The notes under the pieces are model-generated. The model searched no databases and had not been told where the DNA came from. It worked only from the letters and a program-made list of their open reading frames with translations. 64,000 nt of DNA from Neobacillus bataviensis (GTDB lineage Bacteria; Bacillota; Bacilli; Bacillales_B; DSM-18226), in assembly GCF_019969725.1 (NCBI RefSeq), contig NZ_JAHXYW010000017.1, positions 1-64,000 of the forward strand, read 5' to 3'. The number at the start of each line of letters is the position of its first letter. The stretch's first letter is position 1. Positions 55,471 through 64,000 of the stretch are shown here, one piece after another. A program made the translations under genes and the position numbers.

Positions 55471-56266
55471 AAAATATAAGGTGGAACTCCTCCATAAAAA
55501 CTACATTCATTCCTTAAAAATTGAAAAACGGTGGGTTCGATTTTATCAGTTAATTATTTTCGTACTCCTATTTTCGAGCTGGGAATTATTAAGCAGAATG
55601 CAATGGATTGACCCGCTCATTTTCAGTTCTCCATCAAAAATTTGGGCTCTATGCTTGGATAAAATTCAAGACGGCTCTTTACTTACCAATTTAGGGGCCA
55701 CATTAATGGAAACCATCGTAGGATTTATTATAAGCACGATATTGGGTGTCCTGATTGCTGCACTTCTCTGGTGGTCCCCCTTGATGTCCAAAATACTTGA
55801 TCCTTATCTTGTTATATTTAATGCGATGCCAAAAGTAGCCTTGGGCCCGGTAATTATTGTCGCCTTAAGTCCGGGATACACGTCTATAATCGCCAATGGC
55901 GTTATAATTTCAGTAATCATCACAGCTCTTGTTGTGTATACCTCCTTCAAAGAAGTAGACCCCAATTATTTAAAGGTGCTTCAAACCTTCGGGGCCACAC
56001 GCTTTGAATGTTTTAAAGAAGCCATTATGCCTGCCAGTTTTCCAACCATTATCTCTACATTAAAGGTCAATGTCGGGCTTTCATGGGTTGGGGTCATTGT
56101 CGGAGAATTTCTTGTATCCACAAAAGGACTCGGATATATGATTATTTATGGATTTCAGGTATTTAATTTTACACTTGTCTTCTTATCATTATTGGTCATC
56201 GCTTTATTTGCAACGATTATGTATCAGCTTGTCGATCTGTTAGAAAAAAAACTTATCAAGGAATAG
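55460..56266 (+). CDS. ytlD: ABC transporter permease YtlD
   Basis: A 268-residue membrane subunit with six helices of the SsuC/TauC type. The coupling loop toward the ATPase is [26 protein letters not shown] (seen here as [18 protein letters not shown]). The TTG at 55460 is chosen because GGAG lies 10 bases upstream and it overlaps the ytlC end; a GTG at 55481 is another option. Last gene of the transporter operon. Confidence 0.88.
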   Translation: MNHEKYKVELLHKNYIHSLKIEKRWVRFYQLIIFVLLFSSWELLSRMQWIDPLIFSSPSKIWALCLDKIQDGSLLTNLGATLMETIVGFIISTILGVLIAALLWWSPLMSKILDPYLVIFNAMPKVALGPVIIVALSPGYTSIIANGVIISVIITALVVYTSFKEVDPNYLKVLQTFGATRFECFKEAIMPASFPTIISTLKVNVGLSWVGVIVGEFLVSTKGLGYMIIYGFQVFNFTLVFLSLLVIALFATIMYQLVDLLEKKLIKE

Positions 56267-56300
56267 TGGATTGCTTTAAGCTTGCCACTATTCCTTTTCA
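56256..56300. terminator. Terminator between ytlD and ytkD
   Basis: AAGGAATAGTGG and CCACTATTCCTT pair perfectly around a 15-base loop; shared by the convergent genes. Confidence 0.8.
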
Positions 56301-56758
56301 TTTTGCAGCCATTTCATGCATTCCTCCACGACCTGATCTTTCATGATGAAGCTATAATTTTCTTCAAAACGAAGCTGCAGCAGATTGCCTCTGACCAAAA
56401 TGGGACCATTTGTTTCGTGGTATGTATTTGTTTTCTCTAACCTTTTTACTTTTCCCCAAAAAACAGCTTTTACAAACGAACCTTCCTTGTCTGACACTTT
56501 GTACTCAGCAATATATTTCAATTCACCTAAAATGGCTCCAGTTTCCTCATAGGTTTCTCTCCTAGCCGCTTCCTCGAGTGTTTCGCCGAACTCTCTTTTC
56601 CCGCCAGGAAACTCAAGCCCTCGTTTTTTATGCTTGGTTAGGACCCACTCATCACCTAATTGACAAATGACGAGAACATGCTTTGCATCTTCTAAAAAAG
56701 CATCATGAGAAAACGACAATGTCACCTTATTTCCATTACTATCTAAAAAATCAATCAT
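56288..56758 (-). CDS. ytkD: NUDIX hydrolase YtkD (8-oxo-dGTP diphosphatase type)
   Basis: A 156-residue NUDIX enzyme; the box GGKREFGETLEEAARRETYE (about residue 52 on), followed by ETGA, has the full GX5EX7REUXEE pattern. B. subtilis YtkD (MutTA) removes oxidised nucleotides and also shows RNA pyrophosphohydrolase activity. The ATG at 56758 is used; GGCGGGG lies just upstream and an in-frame GTG is at 56764. Single gene. Confidence 0.88.
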   Translation of the reverse strand: MIDFLDSNGNKVTLSFSHDAFLEDAKHVLVICQLGDEWVLTKHKKRGLEFPGGKREFGETLEEAARRETYEETGAILGELKYIAEYKVSDKEGSFVKAVFWGKVKRLEKTNTYHETNGPILVRGNLLQLRFEENYSFIMKDQVVEECMKWLQNEKE

Positions 56759-56799
56759 GCCCACCCCGCCTCAAATCGTTTTTAGTATTTTTATTATAA

Positions 56800-56834
56800 C
56801 AAAAAAAGAAAACCCTAGAGACTAGGATTTTCCC
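56800..56834 (-). terminator. Terminator behind the 107-residue gene
   Basis: AAAATCCTAG and CTAGGGTTTT form a stem with a three- to four-base loop, followed on the minus strand by TCTTTTTTTG. Confidence 0.7.
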
Positions 56835-56842
56835 GCTTCTTC

Positions 56843-57166
56843 TTATTCATTTTTTTGTAAAATATTCATACTTTCAATATGATTTCGTGCCTCTTCATCC
56901 CCTAGCTTATGGATCATCCCATATACTTGTTGGATTGTACTATCATAGGCATGATTATCACCGTCATGATGATATTCAACAAATGGAATATGCGCCCTGA
57001 TAAAGTTTTTCCACTCTGTCGAATAATTTTGGTCAAACAACTCGCGTAATTGAGTAATTTCTTCATCAGTTGCCTGAATTTTATAGCTCCATGTTGAACT
57101 AGTGGCACTCTGAGAAATTTCGCCTGTCCCAACATCTATATAATAGGTTTTCTTTTGTTCATCCAT
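56843..57166 (-). CDS. Conserved Bacillus protein, unknown function
   Basis: A 107-residue acidic cytosolic protein (YYIDVGTGEISQSATSSTW near the start, HHDGDNHAYDSTIQQVYGMI in the middle). Homologues in Bacillus are often labelled hydrolase, but I see no catalytic pattern. The ATG at 57166 is preferred: AAGGGG lies 9 bases upstream, while the ATG three codons earlier touches it. Single gene with terminator. Confidence 0.75.
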   Translation of the reverse strand: MDEQKKTYYIDVGTGEISQSATSSTWSYKIQATDEEITQLRELFDQNYSTEWKNFIRAHIPFVEYHHDGDNHAYDSTIQQVYGMIHKLGDEEARNHIESMNILQKNE

Positions 57167-57386
57167 TTTTGTCATCCCCTTTTACTATTTATTAATCCAC
57201 AAAAAGATAAAATTTATTCTTTTACAAATTTCGATTCATTTTTTAGAATTGAATACGATATAATAATCATACAAACTAAGAAAACAGATTTTTCAGTCAA
57301 TTGGAAAAAGTAATTTTTCGCTGTTTATGGGAATGGTTTACGTTTGTAAAAGAAAAAATACTAATTAAGGCAGGAGGTGTTCAAGT

Positions 57387-57644
57387 ATGAAATTAGTCGA
57401 TGAACTATATGAAATGTACCGGAACAAGCTTACGGGTGATGAAGAAGATATCGATATGCTCGCATTTGCTTTTTTGGAGGAAATGTCACATGAGGACCTT
57501 CTTGCTTTAATTCAGGATATGAGTAAACAGGAATTATACGATTTAATGGGCCTTTATTTAATTGAAAGCCTGAAGGGTAAATTTGCGCAGGAAGAGTATG
57601 GACAACATCGCACCAATACTTATTATCCACGAAATATACACTAA
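57387..57644 (+). CDS. DUF6154-like small acidic protein
   Basis: An 85-residue acidic helical protein (MKLVDELYEMYRNKLTGDEE at the start) with MSHEDLLALIQDMSKQELYD and a basic, tyrosine-rich tail. I associate it with the DUF6154 family of Bacillus, of unknown function. ATG with AGGAGGTG upstream. Followed by ytzI after 89 bases. The 220-base gap before it shows only A/T-rich upstream sequence. Confidence 0.75.
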   Translation: MKLVDELYEMYRNKLTGDEEDIDMLAFAFLEEMSHEDLLALIQDMSKQELYDLMGLYLIESLKGKFAQEEYGQHRTNTYYPRNIH

Positions 57645-57733
57645 TATATTACATAAGCCGCGGAAAAAAGGGAGCGCTAGTTTAAGGCTTCCTTTTTTGT
57701 TTCATGTTACAATAAGGAAAAGGGGGAATATTC

Positions 57734-57898
57734 TTGTATACAGTGTTTGTCGTATGCATCATCATTGTTATTGTTGTACTATTATTAGCTGTCATTACAA
57801 CTTCGAAAGCCTATACATATAAGCATACAGTTGACCCGTTAGAAAATAATCCTAATGTGGATCACGAGCAAAATTCAAATAACAATAAGAAAACATAA
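57734..57898 (+). CDS. ytzI: YtzI, small single-helix membrane protein
   Basis: A 54-residue protein: one membrane helix (TVFVVCIIIVIVVLLLAVIT) and a short polar tail rich in Asn and Lys (ending NSNNNKKT). It resembles B. subtilis YtzI. The start is TTG at 57734 with AGGGGGA 6 bases upstream. A hairpin of GAATAGGAA type follows the stop (57905-57925) but with no T-run. Confidence 0.78.
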   Translation: MYTVFVVCIIIVIVVLLLAVITTSKAYTYKHTVDPLENNPNVDHEQNSNNNKKT

Positions 57899-58047
57899 AA
57901 AATTCCTATTCAAACGAATAGGAACCTTAGAGGAAAAGGGGCGGAGCCCGCAATAATAAAATTGTTTTTAAATGTCAAACTGAAATAATTCATTTGCCAT
58001 TTTGGATGTGTGAATGCTTTGCTCTGCTCACACCGCCTTTTTTTATA

Positions 58048-58521
58048 TCATCCAAATACCTTTTTTAAGTCTTCTTTACTTTGCTCAAGCCAGAAATTCA
58101 TTAAACGTTTAGCTCCTTCTAAATCATGAAGCTTTGCCTGACCGCATTGTCTTTCATTTGCTGCAGGAATGTCAGTGATAGTAACGGCATCTTTCATTGT
58201 ATCCTCAAGAAGATCAATGATTTCCTCTACTGTCGGTTCACCGCTGACGACAAGATAGTATCCTGTTTGGCACCCCATTGGAGAAATATCAATAATATCG
58301 AAATGATCGTACTTCTCGGAATGCTTACGGATATTAAAGGCAAGCAAATGTTCAAGTGTATGAATAGCATCAGGCTTCATCGCCTGTTTATTTGGCTGGC
58401 AAAAACGAATATCATATTTATTAACAACACCGTCACTTCCTACTTTATGAACACCACAGTGTCTCACAAAAGGTGCTTTTACGGCATTATGATCTAAATC
58501 AAAGCTTTCAACTGAAGGCAT
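58048..58521 (-). CDS. luxS: S-ribosylhomocysteine lyase
   Basis: A 157-residue enzyme that splits S-ribosylhomocysteine into homocysteine and the AI-2 precursor DPD, the second step of SAH recycling. The metal site is HTLEH (about residue 53) plus the cysteine in [10 protein letters not shown]; the catalytic cysteine is in MGCQTGYY (about residue 83). ATG at 58521 with AAAGGAG 8 bases upstream. Single gene. Confidence 0.97.
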   Translation of the reverse strand: MPSVESFDLDHNAVKAPFVRHCGVHKVGSDGVVNKYDIRFCQPNKQAMKPDAIHTLEHLLAFNIRKHSEKYDHFDIIDISPMGCQTGYYLVVSGEPTVEEIIDLLEDTMKDAVTITDIPAANERQCGQAKLHDLEGAKRLMNFWLEQSKEDLKKVFG

Positions 58522-58663
58522 CAGTATCACTCCTTTTTTTATCTACAAACTATCATACACTAAATCCCGAGTTTTTTCATCTACTTAGTTATATTTAACA
58601 AATTTAGACGTTCGTTTTAATATATGGTATTTTGTAAGTAACCATTAATGAGGAGCGACCAAA

Positions 58664-58891
58664 ATGTTAAAAAAAGCATTTATTGCATTGATTCGTTTTT
58701 ATCAAAACGTAATCTCACCTCTAAAGCCTCCGACTTGCCGCTTTTATCCTACCTGCTCGCATTATGGACTTGAAGCCATACAGCGCTTTGGAGCTTTAAA
58801 AGGAGGATATCTCACTATAAAAAGGATATTAAAATGCCATCCCTTTCACCCTGGGGGCATTGACCCGGTGCCTGAAAAACATAAACATTAA
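58664..58891 (+). CDS. yidD: Membrane protein insertion efficiency factor YidD
   Basis: A 75-residue protein (YtjA in B. subtilis) with the family core [20 protein letters not shown] and [13 protein letters not shown], and [14 protein letters not shown] at the end. It assists YidC/Oxa-type insertases at the inner face of the membrane. ATG with GAGGAG upstream. Its 3' end overlaps the convergent carbonic anhydrase gene by 4 bases and no terminator lies between. Confidence 0.93.
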   Translation: MLKKAFIALIRFYQNVISPLKPPTCRFYPTCSHYGLEAIQRFGALKGGYLTIKRILKCHPFHPGGIDPVPEKHKH

Positions 58892-59460
58892 TTCTCATAC
58901 CCATTGACAATTAAATCTAATTTTCCTGTCTTCGGATCAATGACAAGGCCATGAACAGGAACTCCTTCCGGCATCAGCGGATGGTTTTTGATGATATCCA
59001 CACTATGGCTAACACTTTCCTGTACATTATCAAAACCATGAAGCCACTGTTTAATGTCAATGCCTGAGTAAGTTAGAGTATCGAGTGTTTTTTCAGGAAT
59101 CCCGCGTTCGATCATGCTGTCAATAACGGGACCCGCTTTTAAACCACTCATCCCGCAATCGTGATGAGCTATAACCATAACTTCTTTAGCCTGCAGCTGA
59201 TAAACAGATATAAGAATACTGCGCATGATACTGCCAAATGGATGTGACACAAGGGCACCAGCATTCTTGATGAGTTTCACATCGCCATTTCCAAGATTTA
59301 AAGCCTTCGGCAATAATTCAAGCAGTCTTGTATCCATACAAGTTAAAATGACCGCTTTTTTATTCGGAAATTTCGTGGTTTCATACTTTTCATACTCGCG
59401 ATTTTCTACGAATTTCTGATTATGGATTAGAATGTCATTTAATAATGATGTGTTTGTCAT
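58888..59460 (-). CDS. ytiB: Beta-class carbonic anhydrase (YtiB)
   Basis: A 190-residue zinc enzyme hydrating CO2. Zinc ligands are in LTCMDTRL (Cys with the Asp-Arg pair, about residue 36) and AHHDCGMSG (His and Cys). B. subtilis YtiB belongs to the same class. ATG at 59460 chosen because AAAGGTGGG lies about 7 bases upstream; the frame is open to 59592 without a site. Convergent overlap with yidD. Confidence 0.9.
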   Translation of the reverse strand: MTNTSLLNDILIHNQKFVENREYEKYETTKFPNKKAVILTCMDTRLLELLPKALNLGNGDVKLIKNAGALVSHPFGSIMRSILISVYQLQAKEVMVIAHHDCGMSGLKAGPVIDSMIERGIPEKTLDTLTYSGIDIKQWLHGFDNVQESVSHSVDIIKNHPLMPEGVPVHGLVIDPKTGKLDLIVNGYEN

Positions 59461-59629
59461 ATAGTACCCACCTTTCTTTTTCTCCTTATAAGCATACCTA
59501 TCTATTGTGTTTGAGACAAATTTTTTACTTGCAAACAGGCTAATTTTTTTGTAAGATACATATGGAAATCGGAATCGTTCCGTATTATTCAAAAATATTT
59601 ATTCTGAATGCTAAAAATTTTTCGTCAAC

Positions 59630-59650
59630 AAATCGTAATTAATCCGATTT
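59630..59650 (+). promoter_or_regulatory. Zur-box-like operator before the zinc-binding lipoprotein gene
   Basis: The 21 bases have the halves AAATCGTAAT and AATCCGATTT around one base. The Bacillus Zur box is AAATCGTAAT-N-ATTACGATTT, so the left half is perfect and the right half matches 8 of 10. A second short palindrome CGGAATCGTTCCG lies about 60 bases upstream. Confidence 0.7.
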
Positions 59651-59672
59651 ATAAAATTTTAGAGGAGTTTTT

Positions 59673-60611
59673 ATGAAAAAATTTATTCTTTTCCTTTCTT
59701 TTCTAATACCATTAAGCCTGATCTTATCGGCCTGTTCAAATGATAAACCGGCCCCCAAAAATAAGGACCTGTTAACCATCTATACCACAGTATTCCCACT
59801 TCAATATTTTACTGAACAAATTGGCGGCAAATATGTTGATGTAAAAACCATCTATCCACCTGGGGCAGATGAACATACATTTGAACCATCGCAAAAAGAT
59901 ATGATGAATCTCGCTGATTCAGACTTATTTTTCTACATTGGATTAGGGCTTGAAGGCTTTGTAGAAAAAGCAAAAGGAACCTTAAAAAACGAAAATGTAT
60001 CCATAGTAGCAACAGCAGATAAGCTTCAGCTGCCAAAAGATAACGGAGCTCATGAAGACGAGGATGAAGACGAACACCAACATGGTGATGTGAATCCCCA
60101 TGTCTGGCTAGATCCGATTTATTCAAAGGAAATGGCTGCTGTTATTCGTGATAACCTGGTGAAAAAAATGCCCAAGCAAAAAGAGCTTTTTGATAAAAAT
60201 TATCAGACACTTGCAGCTCAGTTAGACGATCTAAATGGCCAATATGAGAAAACCATTTCCACCGCCAAGCATAAAAAAATCATTGTGACCCATGCTGCAT
60301 TTGGCTATTGGGAGCAACGCTATGGAATCGAACAAATTAGCATTTCCGGTCTTTCCACTACCAATGAACCAACCCAAAAAGAATTAGAAAAAATAATTTC
60401 CGTGGCAGACCATGAAGGATTACATTACATTCTTTTTGAACAAAACGTTCAATCGAAGCTAGGTAAAATTGTCCAAGAGGAAATTGGGGCCAGAGCTTTA
60501 CCGATTCATAACCTGGCCATATTAACCAAAGAAAACATCAAGAACAAAGAAACTTATTTTTCCTTAATGAAAAAGAACCTTGATACATTAAAAACCGCTT
60601 TAAATAATTAA
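59673..60611 (+). CDS. znuA: Zinc-binding lipoprotein, ZnuA/AdcA-like
   Basis: A 312-residue cluster A-1 metal-binding protein with lipoprotein signal (SFLIPLSLILSAC). Zinc ligands: His in GADEHTFEPS (about residue 72), His in NPHVWLDP (about 147), His in VTHAAFGYW and a late Glu/Asp; a His/Asp/Glu-rich loop (HEDEDEDEHQHGD) precedes the second. This loop is typical of zinc rather than manganese transporters. No ATPase or permease gene is adjacent, so it must use subunits encoded elsewhere. The Zur-like box overlaps its upstream region. Confidence 0.88.
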   Translation: MKKFILFLSFLIPLSLILSACSNDKPAPKNKDLLTIYTTVFPLQYFTEQIGGKYVDVKTIYPPGADEHTFEPSQKDMMNLADSDLFFYIGLGLEGFVEKAKGTLKNENVSIVATADKLQLPKDNGAHEDEDEDEHQHGDVNPHVWLDPIYSKEMAAVIRDNLVKKMPKQKELFDKNYQTLAAQLDDLNGQYEKTISTAKHKKIIVTHAAFGYWEQRYGIEQISISGLSTTNEPTQKELEKIISVADHEGLHYILFEQNVQSKLGKIVQEEIGARALPIHNLAILTKENIKNKETYFSLMKKNLDTLKTALNN

Positions 60612-60713
60612 TTTACCAATAACCACTTTTATTCCCTGACACTTACAGGCATGTGCTGCTTAAGATAATCAAATGCTATATCTGTATTACCGAAATAATA
60701 AGGAGTGATACGA

Positions 60714-60872
60714 ATGGCACAGGATGTTTTATGTGAAGTAAATAACTGTACGTTTTGGGCAAAGGGAAATAAATGCAGCGCAGAGAGTATCTATGTTGTC
60801 AGCCACAAAGGGAAAACGGCTGATAATAGTCAAGAAACGGATTGTAAAACCTTTGAACCAGGCGATCTCTAA
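60714..60872 (+). CDS. DUF1540 small cysteine-rich protein
   Basis: A 52-residue protein, MAQDVLCEVNNCTFWAKGNK at the start, with four cysteines (7, 12, 21 and 43) in the DUF1540 pattern CxxxxCxFWxxGNxC...C. This suggests a metal-binding knuckle. AAGGAG lies 8 bases upstream of the ATG. It follows the zinc-binding lipoprotein by 102 bases on the same strand with no terminator between, so it may share Zur-type control. Function unknown. Confidence 0.8.
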   Translation: MAQDVLCEVNNCTFWAKGNKCSAESIYVVSHKGKTADNSQETDCKTFEPGDL

Positions 60873-60914
60873 TAAAAAAATTGAACCAGGCACTCATGCC
60901 TGGTTCATTTTTTG
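60873..60914. terminator. Terminator between the DUF1540 gene and menC
   Basis: TTGAACCAGGCA and TGCCTGGTTCA pair with a three-base loop, flanked by A7 and T6; shared by convergent menC. Confidence 0.88.
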
Positions 60915-60916
60915 GA

Positions 60917-62026
60917 TTAAAATGGAAATAACTTTTGCAAGATTGATGTCTCCTGGAGTCGTTTTTCATTTATGCGGTATCCGATTCCCGGATACTCAGG
61001 TACAGCTATTTCTCCATTATGTACGGTCACTTCCGGGCTGATAATGTCTTCATCCCAAAACCGGCTTGAAGCAGAAATGTCCCCTGGAATTGTGAAGCCA
61101 GGCAGTGATGCAAGCGCAATATTATGGGCGCGGGAAATGCCAAATTCAATCATTCCCCCACACCATACAGGAATACCTCGATCAAAGCAATAATCATGGA
61201 TTCGTTTCGCTTCAGAGAGACCTCCAACACGTCCCGCTTTAATATTAATAACCTTGCAGCTGCCAAACTCAATTGCCTTTCGGGCATCCTCGAAGGACAC
61301 AATACTTTCGTCCAAACAAATAGGTGTTTTGATTTCTTTTTGCAGAATTGCGTGTTCGATTAGATCATCATGAGCAAGCGGCTGCTCAATCATCAATAAA
61401 TTCCATTCATCTAAGGCTTTTAGTCGGTCTATATCCTTTAATGAATAAGCAGAATTAGCATCGGCCATAATCGGCAAATCCGGGTAATGCCGTCTGATGT
61501 CTGCTAAAAAGGAATAATCCTGGTTTGGATTAATTTTTACTTTTATCCTTTGGTATCCCTCTTGAAGGTATTGCTCAATTTGCCTGAGCGCTTTGGCAGT
61601 CGAATCTGTAGCAACTACTACACCAGATGGAATCCTTGTCCGTGTACCGCCTAACATTTTTGATAAAGGCTGTGATTGAGTCTTGGCATATAAATCCCAA
61701 AGTGCCATCTCTAAAGCAGCCTTCGCCATATTATTTCTTCTCAGCGATTTGTTGAAAAGAACAGATGCCTCATCCGGATTTTGAATCGGGTGTTTTTGCA
61801 GCAATGGAATCAAAAAGTCCTGTAACATATGCAAACACGTTGCCACTGTTTCCTCTGTGTACCATGGTGATGAAAAGGCTACTCCTTCGCCAAAACCAGA
61901 TATGCCTTCTTTATTCGTAACCTTTACGATTATGCTTTCACGTTCATGAACAGACCCTAAATGAGTTTGAAATGGAGATTTTAAAGGCATTTGAATAATA
62001 AATAGCTCTACAGTCGATATTCTCAT
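60917..62026 (-). CDS. menC: o-Succinylbenzoate synthase
   Basis: A 369-residue enolase-superfamily enzyme that dehydrates SHCHC to o-succinylbenzoate in menaquinone synthesis. The base KVKIN (about residue 163), metal ligands in MADANSAY, MIEQPL and CLDESIV, and the second lysine in VINIKAGRVGG are present. The NSAR/OSBS subgroup may also racemise N-acylamino acids. The ATG at 62026 overlaps the menE stop (TGATG). Last gene of the menB-menE-menC unit. Confidence 0.94.
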   Translation of the reverse strand: MRISTVELFIIQMPLKSPFQTHLGSVHERESIIVKVTNKEGISGFGEGVAFSSPWYTEETVATCLHMLQDFLIPLLQKHPIQNPDEASVLFNKSLRRNNMAKAALEMALWDLYAKTQSQPLSKMLGGTRTRIPSGVVVATDSTAKALRQIEQYLQEGYQRIKVKINPNQDYSFLADIRRHYPDLPIMADANSAYSLKDIDRLKALDEWNLLMIEQPLAHDDLIEHAILQKEIKTPICLDESIVSFEDARKAIEFGSCKVINIKAGRVGGLSEAKRIHDYCFDRGIPVWCGGMIEFGISRAHNIALASLPGFTIPGDISASSRFWDEDIISPEVTVHNGEIAVPEYPGIGYRINEKRLQETSILQKLFPF

Positions 62027-63513
62027 CAATCAGCCCTGCCCTCAATCAGCCATTCCTTAAGATTTCTTCTAAGTAATTTTTTTGCCGCATTTCTTGGCAT
62101 CTTCTCTATAAAATAAAAAGCCTTGGGAACTTTATACTTTGCCAGCCGTTCTCCACAAAATTGCTTTAGCGCTTCCTCAGAAGGATAATCCCCCTCTTTG
62201 ATTACTAAAAAAGCAACTGGCACTTGTCCCCATTGCTCATTGTCAATACCGATGACACCGGCATCTTGAACGCTAGGATGAGACAATAAAACGGCTTCAA
62301 TTTCTGCGGGATAAATATTTTCGCCGCCTGAAATAATTAAATCAGAGCGCCGATCAAGAACATATAAAAAGCCGTCTTCATCTAAGTAGCCGATATCTCC
62401 TGTATATAACCAGCCGTCCCGTATTTTTTCTGCCGTGGCATCCGGGCGATTTAAATAACCTGCAGTCACATTAGGCCCCTTAATGATGATTTCACCGGCC
62501 GCCCCAGCTTGAGCAGCTCCCCCATCTTCACCTTCGATTCGGATTTCCGAAGGGAATAATGGTTTGCCTGCAGAACCAAGCTTAGTTAGGCTATATTCTG
62601 GTGCAAGCGTGACGATTTGGGAGGAGGATTCTGTCATTCCGTAGGTTTGAAAAACCGGAATCTCTTTTTCAGTACATGCCACTAGCAATGGAAGCGGTGC
62701 AGGGCCGCCACCTAGCAGCATACAGCGAAAATGGCCAGGAAGCCTTTCTGCTCCAAGCGTCCCCACTACTCTTTTCAGCATAGTCCCAACAATCGACATA
62801 ATGGAAACATTTTTCTCATTTATATCTTTGATCGTTTTTTCAGCATCGAAGGTTTCATGCAGGACAATCGGCATTCCATAAATGACACTGCGCATCAGGA
62901 TCGAAAAACCGCTTATGTGAAAAAGAGGTACGCTGCAAAGCCAACAATCGCTTTCATTAACCCCTAAATTTAAAGCAGATCCAACAGCACTCCACCAGTG
63001 GTTTCCATAGGACTGCATCACCCCTTTTGGATGTCCGGTCGTTCCTGATGTATACATAATCGTACAAATATCGCCAAGATTGATTTCATCCCTGATGTCA
63101 GGCACCTCTGGTTTTCGCTTAAATAAGGATTCTTTCGTTATCGTTCCTATCAGTAGATTTTGTTCATTCATTTTGTCAGATAAGGCTTCTTCAAGGATAA
63201 GAAAAGAGGATTTCGAATCCTTTAACTGCCAAACTAATTCAGATGAAGTCAAACGTTTATTCAATATGACCGATTTCACGCCTAATAGCTGCAGAGCAAA
63301 TAATATAACCACTGTATCAAGATGGTTTTTTAACAATACACCAATAAATTGATCTTGTTGTACGCCAAGTCCTTGGAGCTGTCCTGCGACCTTAAGTGAA
63401 CGGTCATAAAGTTCTTTGAACGATATCGTCTGATCTTCAAAATAAACAGCAGTTCTATCTGGGGTTAAAAACATGCGCTTTTTTAAAAAATTAGGCATTC
63501 TCTCATTCATCAT
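62026..63513 (-). CDS. menE: o-Succinylbenzoate--CoA ligase
   Basis: A 495-residue acyl-CoA synthetase of the AMP-forming family. The P-loop-like motif is IMYTSGTTGHPKGVMQS (about residue 145), followed by VFQTYGMTES, YTGDIGYLDEDGF and the hinge DRRSDLIISGGENIYPAE. It activates OSB for MenB. ATG at 63513 with AAGGTGG 8 bases upstream. Between menB and menC in the menaquinone unit. Menaquinone would feed NrfH. Confidence 0.95.
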   Translation of the reverse strand: MMNERMPNFLKKRMFLTPDRTAVYFEDQTISFKELYDRSLKVAGQLQGLGVQQDQFIGVLLKNHLDTVVILFALQLLGVKSVILNKRLTSSELVWQLKDSKSSFLILEEALSDKMNEQNLLIGTITKESLFKRKPEVPDIRDEINLGDICTIMYTSGTTGHPKGVMQSYGNHWWSAVGSALNLGVNESDCWLCSVPLFHISGFSILMRSVIYGMPIVLHETFDAEKTIKDINEKNVSIMSIVGTMLKRVVGTLGAERLPGHFRCMLLGGGPAPLPLLVACTEKEIPVFQTYGMTESSSQIVTLAPEYSLTKLGSAGKPLFPSEIRIEGEDGGAAQAGAAGEIIIKGPNVTAGYLNRPDATAEKIRDGWLYTGDIGYLDEDGFLYVLDRRSDLIISGGENIYPAEIEAVLLSHPSVQDAGVIGIDNEQWGQVPVAFLVIKEGDYPSEEALKQFCGERLAKYKVPKAFYFIEKMPRNAAKKLLRRNLKEWLIEGRAD

Positions 63514-63534
63514 TTCTCTTACCACCTTATATAC

Positions 63535-63566
63535 TGTCTAGCTTTAGCGCCTAAGGGCTTCTGCTT
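63535..63566. repeat. Partial copy of the dispersed repeat
   Basis: TGTCTAGCTTTAGCGCCTAA shows, on the complementary strand, the TAGGCGCTnnAGCT end of the repeat at 31124 and 36179. Only one arm is recognisable. Confidence 0.45.
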
Positions 63567-63573
63567 TTCTATT

Positions 63574-63607
63574 AAAAAACAGCCTGATGGAAATCCATCA
63601 AGCTGCT
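63574..63607 (-). terminator. Hairpin between menB and menE
   Basis: AGCTTGATGGA and TCCATCAGGCT pair on the minus strand and are followed by TTTTTTAA. It may trim or partly terminate messages after menB, since menE and menC lie downstream. Confidence 0.65.
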
Positions 63608-63623
63608 GCCAAAAAACATTAAA

Positions 63624-64000
63624 TCAAGGAAACCGCGGGAATTGACCGAAATCAGGCTTACGCTTCTCTTTAAAGGCGTCACGGCCTTCCTTCGCTTCAT
63701 CTGTTGTATAGTAAAGTAATGTCGCATCGCCGGCAAATTGTTGTAATCCTGCTAAGCCATCCGTATCAGCATTCATAGCAGCTTTAATGAAACGGAGTGC
63801 AGTTGGGCTCTTTTCAAGCATCTCTTCACACCATTTAATGGTTTCCTCTTCAACCTGTTCTAAAGGAACAACAGTGTTTACCAAGCCCATGTCAAACGCT
63901 TCTTGTGCATTGTACTGACGGCATAAATACCAAATTTCACGCGCTTTCTTATGTCCAATAATTCTTGCTAAATATCCAGAGCCATAACCGGCATCAAAGC
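63624..64000 (-). CDS. menB: 1,4-Dihydroxy-2-naphthoyl-CoA synthase, C-terminal part
   Basis: The last 125 codons of a crotonase-family enzyme; the start is beyond the right edge. [20 protein letters not shown] (about the position of the active-site loop), [16 protein letters not shown] and the C-terminal [18 protein letters not shown] identify MenB rather than other crotonases. It closes the second ring in menaquinone synthesis. It is first in the unit with menE and menC; a hairpin follows its stop. Confidence 0.95.
   Translation of the reverse strand, partial: FDAGYGSGYLARIIGHKKAREIWYLCRQYNAQEAFDMGLVNTVVPLEQVEEETIKWCEEMLEKSPTALRFIKAAMNADTDGLAGLQQFAGDATLLYYTTDEAKEGRDAFKEKRKPDFGQFPRFP

Noticed and set aside
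57583..57822. 79-codon plus frame between the DUF6154-like gene and ytzI
   Set aside because: It overlaps both real genes out of frame; ytzI in another frame has a strong site and matching family features.
1..64000. CRISPR arrays, tRNA or rRNA genes, prophage or replication origin
   Set aside because: No regularly spaced repeats, cloverleaf-ending CCA sequences, rRNA segments, phage gene blocks or DnaA-box clusters were noticed by eye; a tRNA scan and a CRISPR finder would settle this.

Overview
The window is a stretch of a low-GC Firmicutes chromosome of the family Bacillaceae. Gene order follows the B. subtilis murC-sftA ... menBEC segment (ytp, yto, ytn, ytm, ytl, ytk, ytj and yti genes, leuS, asnB, metK, pckA, luxS). 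Ribosome binding sites are strong AGGAGG types, TTG starts are frequent, and many genes end in intrinsic terminators. An nrfHA nitrite-ammonification operon, a 270-residue AdoMet decarboxylase and an ApbE module that I do not recall from this B. subtilis segment suggest a Neobacillus-like soil Bacillus. The genus is an inference; no rRNA or tRNA gene is visible.

Layout. 1-120: the end of an IS3-family element abuts murC. 148-9829, mostly minus: murC, sftA, ytpQ, ytpP, a lipoprotein, a DUF84 NTPase, ytoP, ytnP and trmB, with ytzB on plus. 9994-19206: ytzH/ytmP, pulA, a lipid kinase, thpR, a cysteine-synthase-like gene, dat, pepV, ytzE and a 42-residue ORF. 19390-27296, more accessory: amino-acid permease, LysR/YhgE pair, an ArsR-SRPBCC operon with a clear double operator, speD and a beta-propeller exported protein. 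27323-33336: rsuA, ytgP, ytfP, cse60, and a tightly overlapping three-gene module (Q/N-rich membrane-anchored small protein, ApbE flavin transferase, ferric-reductase-like cytochrome). 33370-40069: ytwF, leuS with T-box leader, yttB, nrfHA. 40496-50876: ytzC region, ytqA-ytqB tRNA-modification pair, ytpBA terpenoid/lipid pair, ytoA, asnB, metK with SAM riboswitch, pckA with tandem CcpN-type operators. 50894-64000: an ECF sigma/anti-sigma pair with a matching promoter, ytmB, ytmA, the ytlACD ABC transporter, ytkD, ytzI, luxS, yidD, a beta-carbonic anhydrase, a Zur-box zinc-binding lipoprotein followed by a DUF1540 protein, and menBEC, which runs off the right edge.

Most interesting. The 31567-33336 module joins an FMN transferase, a four-histidine membrane cytochrome and a small anchored protein. 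That protein's last seven residues, DTTTGGT, closely resemble the ApbE flavinylation motif (DxxTGAT), yet it has no FMN-binding domain. This suggests a minimal flavin tether for electron transfer across or outside the membrane. Other points: the IS end acts as a terminator for murC; ytmP has no terminator between it and ytzH, so its transcript may run antisense through all of ytzH; a dispersed GC-rich repeat sits in the leuS leader between the T-box terminator and the gene; and two perfect FNR-type boxes lie upstream of nrfHA.
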